38,511 nt of DNA from Zygnema cylindricum. Taxonomy: Eukaryota; Streptophyta; Zygnematophyceae; Zygnematales; Zygnemataceae. The notes beneath the pieces are model-generated. The model worked only from the letters and a program-made list of their open reading frames with translations, did no database searches and had not been told where the DNA came from. The stretch is taken from positions 42,224-80,734 of the forward strand of contig JBBHKE010002998.1 of the NCBI GenBank assembly GCA_037447655.1, in the 5' to 3' direction. Both the position numbers and the translations under genes were made by a program. Positions 30,850 through 38,511 of this stretch are shown one piece after another (position 1 is the first letter of the stretch; each line of letters begins with the position of its first letter).

Positions 30850-31644
30850 AAATTCCGTTTTCACACGCTTTTACAAATGCTAGACAGAGCCGGAAATCAT
30901 GACCTTGACCAAAGCAATAGACACACCTATCATATTGCCTATAATTCGGATTGGGGGTAAAGTTTCTACTTTTAGAAAATCCAGCCGGCTTATATGTTTG
31001 TGCATTTTAAGCTACCACTGATTGACCACCATTTAATGCTATCTGAGTTGCCTCTTCGTTTAAGATATAAGCCTGAGCTACAGCTATATTCCATTTACTC
31101 TTCTCGATCCTTCTTAGCTGCTCCATTGCTCCTCTATACTCAGTAGGAAGCCCTCTCATTAGAATCATAGCTTGATGATAAGGAGGAAAACTCCCCTCGA
31201 ACATGCATTCTCCGACAATAGAAGTTTCAAGCGAATACAATATGAGTTCATGTCACCCCTAGTATATTTATAGTCCCAAATTTTTCCAGCAGTTACAACC
31301 TCATTCTACTCGCTAGCTAAGACATAAGATTTACTCAAAGCCTTCCATATTTCGGATGCCGTAGAGATATTGATATATATCATGTTAAGGCCTTTTGACA
31401 AAAGTAACTTCCAAACATGTAATGCATCTTCATTTTTCTTTCCAAACTCTAGATTTGTATCCGGAACGATACCAGAAATCACATCATACAATTTCAATTG
31501 TTTCAAATAAGACTTAGTCAAATCCGCCCAATAAAGATACTTTTGCCCATTAAACACCAGGATCTATGACGGAGGGCCCGTCACTTGTTGATTTGAGGCA
31601 GCTGGTGCCACTGAAGAAGATGACGAAGCACCGGCAGTTGCCAT
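30850..31644 (-). pseudogene. D gag with zinc knuckle, copy 2
   Basis: The start codon at 31644 lies in the LTR and a TAG follows at VTGPPS. Frame 31557-31306 carries GQKYLYWADLTKSYLKQL and ends at TAG near 31311. A shift follows, and 31240-31007 holds SFPPYHQAMILMRGLPTEY and AVAQAYILNEE. The knuckle CVYCFGQGHDFRLC is at about 30890-30935. It has at least three lesions. Confidence 0.8.
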
Positions 31645-32601
31645 GATAATCAATTATGCAAAGAGGAAACTCTCACGAAATCCCACAAACAACCAACTTC
31701 ACAATGAAGCCCCTAGCAAATCAGACACACCATAGGTCTTTAAATTTACCACAATATAGAATATACATCAAAGAAGCCACATCTTGAATTTCACAAGGTT
31801 TTGTCAAAAGATCACAATGATCTTATAATTCAAAAGAACCCAGAAACTGCTTCGCAGTTTTTCCTACACAACAATCCTAATTCCTAAAACAATCTAAGTC
31901 CTACATATACAAGTGAGCCTACAGCTAAACACGCCGTACCATAAATACCATGGTCCATTACTACACTATCCTCATTAAAAAAAACCCCACCGTCAACCGT
32001 ACATAATATATTTACAACGATTAAGGGGTAGAGAACCGCTAACATGAAATAGTGCGCGGTTAAAGTTCGTATACTGAAATGATGGCGCAGTCGAGAATTG
32101 TCTTCCAAAAATGACAGCTGACTCCGTACGCCGTCTGCGTATGCTTTCATCACTGAAGATGAACCTCCATGTGTACCTTCGGTCCTCAGTTGAAATTGTA
32201 CTTCTTCTTCTGGAACTACCAGACTTGACTTCCTCATAGACCAACACGTGTGTCTGAAGTGCACCGAGTCTGTGTACTCTCTTTGGAGTTACATACTCAC
32301 TAAATCATGTCCTCGTCAATTTATCTTCACACAAACTGATTCATATTCATAACACCTTACTTGCGTAGACTGGAATAGCTGTTATGACTATGCTAGGACT
32401 GCTATGACTGCTATGACTGCTATGATTTGTCAGCGCAACTGTGATATTAGAGCAACGCAGCTGCGATGTTTGATCAGCGGAGCATAGCAACACAACAACA
32501 AGTGTAGAGTGCTCAAGATTTCCAGCTACGATGTCAGACTTAGCGCAGCATGACACCATAGCAGCAAGATATAGAGAGGACTTAAGGTTTCCAAAAAAAC
32601 A
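31586..32601 (-). repeat. D LTR, copy 2
   Basis: Identical in every stretch compared to 26371-27386. It is shared between the two internal segments of the tandem and acts as 5' LTR of the full internal copy. Confidence 0.88.
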
Positions 32602-32624
32602 CTCCCCTAAACCTTTAGACTCTC

Positions 32625-33645
32625 TCAGCCACTGAGTCCACATTCCTCCCTATAAAACTTTAACATAGGTGCAGGTAAAGGCTTAGTTATCATATCTGTT
32701 ACCATCTTCTCATCCGGAAGGTAACTTAGCCTTAAAATTGTGTTCATCACCTTCTCTCTTACAAAATGCAGCTTGATGTCAATGTGTTTGCTTTTGAAGT
32801 GATGACTCAGGTTCGATGCAATTGCAATAGCTGCCTGGTTGTCACACCACAATATTTAAGGTGCGGATTGCATAAAATGAAGTCTTGAAGGAGAGATTAC
32901 ACCCATCGTAACTCCTTAACAGTTGAGCTCGCTACCATATATTCAGCCTCCATTGTAGACTGAGCTATTACTTTTTGAAGCTTGCTGCTCCAGCAGGATG
33001 TTCCACTTCCAATCTTCAAAATGAATCCGGTTGTGGAACGGCGACTTGGAATGTTTCCGTAGCTAGCATCGCTCCATGTCCGAATTTTGGCTTCATCTCC
33101 ACCGAGAGCAAGTCAAAGATTCCGTGTCACTGCAAGGTATCGAATAACCCTCTTTGCTGCCTCCCAATCTGATTTCCTTGTATTCTATAAACTCTGACTC
33201 AATACACCAACTGTTGCCGCAATATCCGGCCTCGCGCTGTTCATGAAGTAGATGAGGCTCTCAACAATCTGTCAGTAAGGAATGGTGGCCATAAAATTTG
33301 CCTCCCTTGAATCTAAGATGTCATCAAAGATGAATCCCCCATTCTTCTCCATATCTACCACTTTTTGCTTAAATTCCATGGGAGTGGCACTTCCATTTGC
33401 CTCTGCCATGCCAAATTTTTCAAGCACATTTCTTATCGCTTCCCGCTACGCTAGATTGATTGTTTTCCGATCTCTATCCCTTTCTACTTGAATTCCAAGA
33501 ATATACCTTGCCTCACCTTAATCCTTCATCTCAAATCTTGAATTCAAGGCTGCCTTGATTTTGTTAATGTCATTTATTGACTTGCTTAACAGTAGCAAAT
33601 CATCTACACATACAGCAATATAAATGATCCTATCTTCCCCTTCTA
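32625..33645 (-). pseudogene. D RT palm and RNase H, copy 2
   Basis: It repeats 27410-28430 with the same open RNase H end (32852-32625) and the same stops upstream. Confidence 0.75.
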
Positions 33646-34560
33646 TAACATAAATTGAGTGATCTGAGCTAGTCCTAACGAATCTATTCCGGTTAGAAAC
33701 TCATCTAGTTTTAGATTACACTGACGTGGAGCGTGCTTCAGACTGTACAAGGATTTCAACAACTTACAAACCAGATTTAATTTTCCGGTATCTTCATACA
33801 TTTCATGTTGCTTCATATAAATAACTTCCTTTAGATCTCCATTCAAGAAAGTTGTCTTAACATCCATTTGATGTAATCCCATATCTTCAATTGCCGCTAA
33901 TGACAACAAAATTCTAACAGTTGGAAATTGGAAAACCGAAGAGAAAGTCTCTTCATAGTCAATTCCCTCCTTCTGACTATAGCCTTTAGCAACAAGTCTA
34001 GCTTTATATCTTTCAATAGAGTTATCTGGATTTAACTTGACTTTAAAGACCCACTTAGAATCGATGGCCTTTCGATCTGGCGAAAGCTCCACAAGCTCCC
34101 ACGTTTGAGCCTCCATTATCGATCGCATTTCATCGTTAACTGCGGAGATCCATTGATCCTTTTCCGGTGCTGAAAAAGCATCCTGTATTTCGACTGGTTC
34201 CATCGTGCAGGTAGACAATAGAGCAGCCTCGCAGCTTCGCAACTTTGCAGCGTTGCAGCTTCGCAGCAGCCTCGCAACTTTTGAGTTTTGCAGTTTCGCA
34301 TTTTTCACCAGGTTCCAGCGTGATGACAGAAAATAGAGCAGCTTCGCAGTTTCGCAGCCTGCTGCTTTGCCTTCTTCCCCCCGAAAAATCTGAGGCTTGA
34401 ATTGTTGGATCCGTAGGTTGTCGCCGAGGAAGAGGAGGTGGAGGAGGAGGAGGAGTATCCTCCACACGTGGACCAGCCGAAGTGTCCAAAGATTAACTAA
34501 GTGAAGTGAGAGGAACACTTTCAAAAATAACATATTATTTGATTTTGGAATCTTTTTCAA
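33643..34560 (-). pseudogene. D reverse transcriptase start with linker, copy 2
   Basis: It repeats 28428-29345 residue for residue, including the odd linker and the frameshift that hides the proline-rich part. Confidence 0.8.
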
Positions 34561-34882
34561 AATCTGTCATACCAAAAACATCTACCGATATGCCCTCTTC
34601 CTTAACTTGAATATTTCTAGCAGTCTAAAGAGTATTCCTATCCGTATTAAATACTCTATAGCCCATGGATTCATCATCATAACTCATAAAAATTCCGGGA
34701 ATCGATTTCGGACTAAGCTTAGAAATAGGGAGATTATCCAAAATAAAACATTTACTCCCAAAAACTCGGAAGTGACTAACATTCGGTTTTCTTCCGATCC
34801 ACACTTCATATGGTGTTTTCCCTTTTACTGCTCTAGTCTCTATTCTATTCCTAATATACTACGCACACGAGAAATCCTCACC
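34561..34882 (-). pseudogene. D integrase fragment, copy 2, cut by E
   Basis: It repeats 29346-29667 (integrase C-terminal part) and stops at 34882, where element E begins. Confidence 0.7.
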
Positions 34883-35466
34883 TTTTGTAGTATCTACACA
34901 AATTGATATCTTTTAGTAAATTAGTGTGTAGGGCCGCTAATGAATGTAGACGTGATAAGAAATTCGGATTTTTAGGGTATAGATATTGTTAGTGGACAAT
35001 TCTGGACCAAAGACTTAGATTTTCTCAGTAGGGTGTCTAGTGAACCACGTACATACGTTTTTGATGTTTTCTAGATCTTTTAGATGTTTTTAGATCTTTT
35101 GAGTATTTAGTTCAATTAGGATTGATCAATTCAATACAGAATGAACATTCTACAAAAGAATTAAGGAAATTAGAGCACTGAGTGCTGTTTAAGGTGTTTT
35201 ATGCTCTATTGTCTCTAATTTGCTTGTAGTACATGATTTTTTGGTTGAAATACCTCTTTCGTTTGGAATTACATATCTTACAATATAGATCTAGTCTTCT
35301 AAGCATTTCTCTTTGGGTTTGCTTCCGCTTACATGTCTGATAATGGCTCAGCTCCTATTGCAAGTGCTCCTATTAGCCCTAGTGCTCCACCTGCTCCAGC
35401 TGGTGCAATTGTGACTAATAGTGGTTGTGGATCAAAGCCGAGTCTTAATGCTCATGACCTTCGACA
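34883..35466 (+). repeat. Probable 5' LTR of element E
   Basis: It ends ...CTTCGACA directly before GGTTATGGGCCCACC, as the other 5' LTRs do. The start is likely TGTAGTATCTACA at 34886, where D is interrupted. It does not match the 3' LTR of E (37356-38388). The last 134 bases encode the gag N-terminus. It has no matching second copy in the window, so its length (about 580 bases) is tentative. Confidence 0.55.
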
Positions 35467-35991
35467 GGTTATGGGCCCACCGCCCAAATTGCCTATTTTT
35501 GATGGAACTGACTTCTTATATTGGGAAGATATGTTGAGCTCATATTTCGAGGAGAGGGACTTGTCACCCATTGTGGAAGGAACTGCCGATGAGACTGCAC
35601 CGGATTGGAGAAAGAAGAATCTCCACTGCCTCAACGTCTTGAAACATGCAATGACTAAAGATTTGGTAATGTCGTATCTTGAGTTGAAGAAAGCTTGTGA
35701 AGTTTGGTTTAGTGTACGTGCTATGTATGTTCAGCTAGATGTTACACTGCACACTAACATAGCCACTCACATCTTTGATTTTAAGTATTCATGAGGTAGT
35801 ATGTCACATCATTGTCATGCTATGAAAAGGTTGTTCCTTCAGAGTACTAGTGCAAGTGGGGACTTTTCTCCCCCTCACCAAGCTATATGTTATTTATGAG
35901 AACTTTACCTGATGAGTACAAGGGAGCTATGGATAAGCTTAGGGCTTTTCCACAGCGTTAGTGGAACATAGCATTAGCAATTCACTTTATT
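35333..35991 (+). pseudogene. E gag N-terminal part, broken
   Basis: It starts at ATG 35333 in the LTR; an Ala/Pro-rich head leads to LRQVMGPPPKLPIFDGTDFL across the primer site. YWEDMLSSYFEERDL, NVLKHAMTKDLVMSYLELKK and IFDFKYS follow. Lesions: TGA near 35793, a frameshift near 35890 and TAG near 35959. RTLPDEYKGAMDKLRAF text shows the usual gag end between the lesions. Confidence 0.8.
35467..35481 (+). other. E primer-binding site (initiator tRNA-Met anticodon type)
   Basis: GGTTATGGGCCCACC lies directly after the LTR end CA. All 15 bases are complementary to GGTGGGCCCATAACC of a plant-type initiator tRNA-Met anticodon arm (recalled). It encodes Gln/Val-Met-Gly-Pro-Pro. Confidence 0.75.
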
Positions 35992-36845
35992 TTGAGCGAA
36001 GATGCTAACACGATGTCACAAAAAGGTAGTAGTAAGTATGTTCAGGCTTTAGCTAACCTGTTTTCAGACTCTAACCAGTTTTCATACTCTAATATTGGCA
36101 GTGGCAGTGGTAGTGGTAGTGGTAGAGGTAGTGGACCAAGAAGGTCACCTTTGACTTGCTATTACTGTGATGAAAAGGGCCATGTTTTCAGGTTGTGTAA
36201 TGCCTACAAAAGAGCCAAAGCTACGGGAAATTTTTGCTCAGGTTGGGACAAAATCCGAGTTCCATCTACGTCAAATGGACACCCAACAGCATTTTCCAAT
36301 GCACTTAAAGAGGAGGAAGTGAGCAGCTTTCTCATCAAGAACGAGAAGAAATACTTTGCGATGGCACAAGCAACGGAAAGCGTGGAGGAAGACGAATGGA
36401 TAATAGACTTCGGCGCATCTGCCCACGTGTGCCGCAATCGCCATCTATTTGAGAGTATTCAATCTATTTCACCCATCAAAATTTATTTTAGTGATGATAC
36501 CATTGTTGAGTCAAACGCAAAGGGGAGGGTGTCACTTATGTTGAACGTAGAGGGAAAATCTGTGAAAATGGTTTTAGAAGATGTGTTGCATCTCCTAGTT
36601 TTTAAAAGAATTTTTTTCTCTACGTCCGTGGTAGAAAAGAAAGGTTTTAAAACTATATCTGAGAATGGAAAGATAACAGTGAGTAAAAATGGGAAAATAG
36701 CTGCAGAGGGATTTGCTGGTGGAAACAATTTGTATCGGTTGAGTCTTGCAAATGATAATGATAATGATGTTATGTACTCAAGTGTAATCAGTGATTGTGA
36801 TTTATGGCATAAACGTTTAGGACATGTGAATTATGATAGAATTTT
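35992..36845 (+). pseudogene. E gag knuckle, protease and integrase start
   Basis: The open frame has a Gly-Ser run (GSGSGSGSGRGSG, codons at 36097-36135), the knuckle CYYCDEKGHVFRLC (about 36160-36200), and the protease block WIIDFGASAHVC (about 36400-36430), where the usual Asp-Ser/Thr-Gly is Asp-Phe-Gly. It then has VLEDVLHLLVFKRIFFST and the integrase opening LWHKRLGHVNYDRI, cut at about 36845. The Phe should disable the protease. Confidence 0.8.
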
Positions 36846-37342
36846 GGAGGGGAGCACACTGATATCACCACTCTTGGAGTGATTCTAGTTATGGGGATGC
36901 ACCTATGAGAAGATGCACTTCTGGATATGTTTTGTATGTGGGTGAAGGTGCTTGCTGTTGGAGCAGTAAGCAACAAAAAGTGGTTGCTCAGTCTACTATG
37001 GAGGCTGAGTATATGGCGTCTTGTTTTGCTGTAAAAGAACTAATGTGGGTGAAATCATTATTGCAAGAACTGGGATATATGAAGAAGGGGGTGCATGAAA
37101 TCTTTTGCGATAATCAAGCTGCAATTGCAATCGCAGCCAATCCAAAACACCATTTCAAAGCAAAACACATGGACATAAGATTAAGCTTCGTAAGAGAAAA
37201 AGTTGAAAACAAAATTTTAAATCTTGTGTATAGACCTGATGAAGAAATGGTGGCTGACATGATGACCAAACCAGTGCCCTCTCCTAAATTAAAATATTGT
37301 CGGGAAAAATGCGAGTTGAAAGAAAAATTAAAATTAGACTAG
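36846..37342 (+). pseudogene. B-family RNase H fused to E
   Basis: After the junction the text is GEHTDIT, then in frame WSDSSYGDAPMRRCTSGYVL, CCWSSKQQKVVAQSTMEAEY, FCDNQAAIAIAANPKHHFKA, DEEMVADMMTKPVPSPKLKY and a natural stop at 37340. It is closest to B RNase H (12808-13300). A small indel near 36875 breaks the first codons. RT is absent, so this is an RNase H without a polymerase. Confidence 0.82.
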
Positions 37343-37345
37343 AAA

Positions 37346-37355
37346 ATAAGGGGAG
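37346..37355 (+). promoter_or_regulatory. Polypurine tract of E 3' half
   Basis: ATAAGGGGAG directly precedes the LTR start TGTTGAAATTG. Confidence 0.8.
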
Positions 37356-38388
37356 TGTTGAAATTGATAGATTTCTAGAGTATTTTCTAGGTGTAATATG
37401 TAAGCATAAAAAGAAAAAGGGCAGACAGCCTGCCTCCACCTCCTCTCTATAGCCCCTATACTTGTTGTAGTCGCTGAAGGATAGAGAGGGTGGTTGATCG
37501 ATGGCTGCCCTAGTCCAACAGGCACTTATTTTTAGTAGGTTACTCTAAAAATATATATGACGGACCTGGGATTTGATCCCGGTACCTACCGGTAGTCAGA
37601 CTCACCGACAGCGGTCAGATCTATCCTATTAATCTAGGACCAATGCTAAATGCTATAGTGTGTGACAGATATATATACATTAAGAAGGAACAAATTCATT
37701 TAACTAAAACTGGATACGTCGTGCATAGATATTAGTTTTATTAAAGTACGAAGTACGACATCATTTCGAAACGAATACTACGCATGTTTTTGGCAACGAA
37801 ATAAATTTCGCGCAAGCATTTATAACGGCTACGATTGCGTCTCATTGTGAATCCGACGGCGTACATCATCGCCGAAATCCCGAAGTGGTCACCTTGGCGT
37901 TTTGTGACGTGGCATGACCTGGAGCCACGTGGAGAGATGACATTCGGTCATAGGAATTCCAAGCAATGTACAGACGAGTAAAAAGCAGACACGCGTCCGC
38001 TTAATAACCTTGTCGTACATAGGCCGTACAAAAGGTACACCGATAGTAGTACTTTTTGGTACGGTACAGTAATCTGATTGGTCCGTACTTCAGTAGATAG
38101 AAGTTATCAGAGGGAATCAGGACTTAGAAAATTTTGGTAGGTAGTCATCTCTCCCTATGAGAGTTTGTACAAATTGGCATTTTTACTCCCTCATAACTTA
38201 TCGGCTTGTTGGCCGTTTTCAGTGATTTATTTTGCTACGGACTCAGGGGAGTCCAAGCTGCACAGGGGTGCAGTCAAATTGTCAGTTTGCCTTTTTGGGC
38301 AGCAGTGGTTGTGGCTTCAAGTGGGTTAGTTAAATACTATCTAGAGGCTTCTTGAATACTGTAGTCCAATGGAGGACACAGAATTGCA
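37356..38388 (+). repeat. 3' LTR of E (B/G family)
   Basis: It runs TGTTGAAATTG to ...CACAGAATTGCA, 1033 bases. It aligns in reverse complement with LTR G and more distantly with the B LTRs, including the gag-start region (ATG near 38371). It holds a tRNA-like module (37560-37643, antisense). Confidence 0.8.
37560..37643 (-). other. Antisense tRNA-like module in E 3' LTR
   Basis: On the minus strand TAGATTAATAG (37626-37636) is one base from an A-box and GGATCAAATCC (37569-37579) is one base from a B-box, about 57 bases apart. A T-arm-like hairpin GGGATCAAATCCC is clear. I cannot pair an acceptor stem. It lies at nearly the same U3 offset as the B module but differs in sequence. Confidence 0.4.
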
Positions 38389-38511
38389 CGACTCTATTTC
38401 TCTTATTGTCATATACTTTGTAACCCTCGGCATGATCATCATACCCTAGAAATATACATGGTATGCCTTTTGGCTCTAATTTCTATTTTTGTGGATTTTT
38501 ATCTAGGATAA
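38389..38511 (-). pseudogene. Integrase C-terminal fragment H (runs off the window)
   Basis: On the minus strand it reads KAYHV/KGIPC-type text then LGYDDHAEGYKVYDNKRNRV, in more than one frame. It is closest to the F integrase end (25282-25390). The E 3' LTR abuts it at 38388. The upstream part lies beyond the window. Confidence 0.75.

Larger units (their letters stand above)
25927..34882 (-). mobile_element. Tandemly duplicated copia element D
   Basis: Read on the minus strand: truncated integrase-RT-RNase H (34882-32602), LTR (32601-31586), gag, protease, integrase, RT, RNase H (to 27410), LTR (27386-26371), then a second gag start (26429-25927). The two internal segments share one LTR between them, as expected from unequal exchange or tandem insertion. 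All coding parts are broken. Confidence 0.85.
31143..34882. repeat. Direct repeat, copy 2 (about 3.74 kb)
   Basis: It is the partner of 25927-29667. It shares premature stops and frameshifts in RT and the TAG after the gag start, so the copies arose by DNA duplication after decay, or by assembly duplication. It ends where element E begins. Confidence 0.9.
34883..38388 (+). mobile_element. Chimeric copia element E
   Basis: The 5' half (LTR, gag, protease, start of integrase) belongs to a C-like family. The 3' half (RNase H, polypurine tract, LTR) belongs to the B family. The two meet at about 36843-36848 with loss of the integrase core and all of RT. It cannot move by itself. Confidence 0.8.

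Noticed and set aside
34883-38388. An ordinary internally deleted element with two matching LTRs.
   Set aside because: The LTRs at the two ends do not match and the RNase H belongs to the B family, so it is chimeric.

Overview
The window reads as transposon-rich nuclear DNA of a eukaryote, most likely a land plant and possibly a non-seed plant. The lineage is inference: there are many Ty1/copia elements, and the best primer-binding sites match the anticodon arm of a plant-type initiator tRNA-Met as I recall it. I see no host protein gene, rRNA gene, CRISPR array or bacterial-style gene. Nearly everything from about 1.6 kb to the right edge is mobile-element sequence, mostly broken.

Left half (about 1.6-23.1 kb): one old LINE with an R2-like domain order (N-terminal zinc finger, reverse transcriptase, CCHC plus restriction-like endonuclease) is split at 4755/21792. 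Inside it lies a nest that can be read layer by layer. A plus-strand copia element, A+ (LTRs at 4756 and 20805-21791), has in its 5' LTR a minus-strand LTR (G, 4887-5745). G is interrupted by a minus-strand copia element, A- (5746-11162). The 5' LTR of A- is interrupted by a plus-strand copia element, C (starts 11163). The 5' LTR of C holds the complete minus-strand copia element B (11829-18040), whose 5-bp target duplications TTTTG are intact. One deletion near 19.4 kb then joined C gag to A+ reverse transcriptase and removed the other halves of C, A- and G.

Right half (23.1-38.5 kb): an apparently gene-free spacer (23.1-24.3 kb) is followed by F, an LTR fused directly to an integrase/RT fragment. 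F is joined head-on to D, a minus-strand copia element. D carries a direct duplication of about 3.74 kb (25927-29667 and 31143-34882, offset 5215) with shared disabling lesions. Next is E, a plus-strand chimera with the gag/protease of one family and the RNase H and 3' LTR of the B family. The window ends in a minus-strand integrase fragment (H).

The most interesting signal is shared by all five copia families whose 5' end is present (A-, B, C, D, E). The gag start codon lies inside the 5' LTR, and the LTR-terminal CA forms the first two bases of a Gln/His codon. The next codons, GTT ATG GGC CC (Val-Met-Gly-Pro), double as a primer-binding site complementary to the anticodon stem-loop of initiator tRNA-Met rather than to its 3' end. 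Each half of this has a precedent (gag starting in the LTR in yeast Ty1; half-tRNA priming in Drosophila copia and Ty5). The combination, in fixed reading phase across divergent families, is worth a closer look. A second signal is an antisense tRNA-like module at a similar U3 position in the B, E and perhaps G LTRs.
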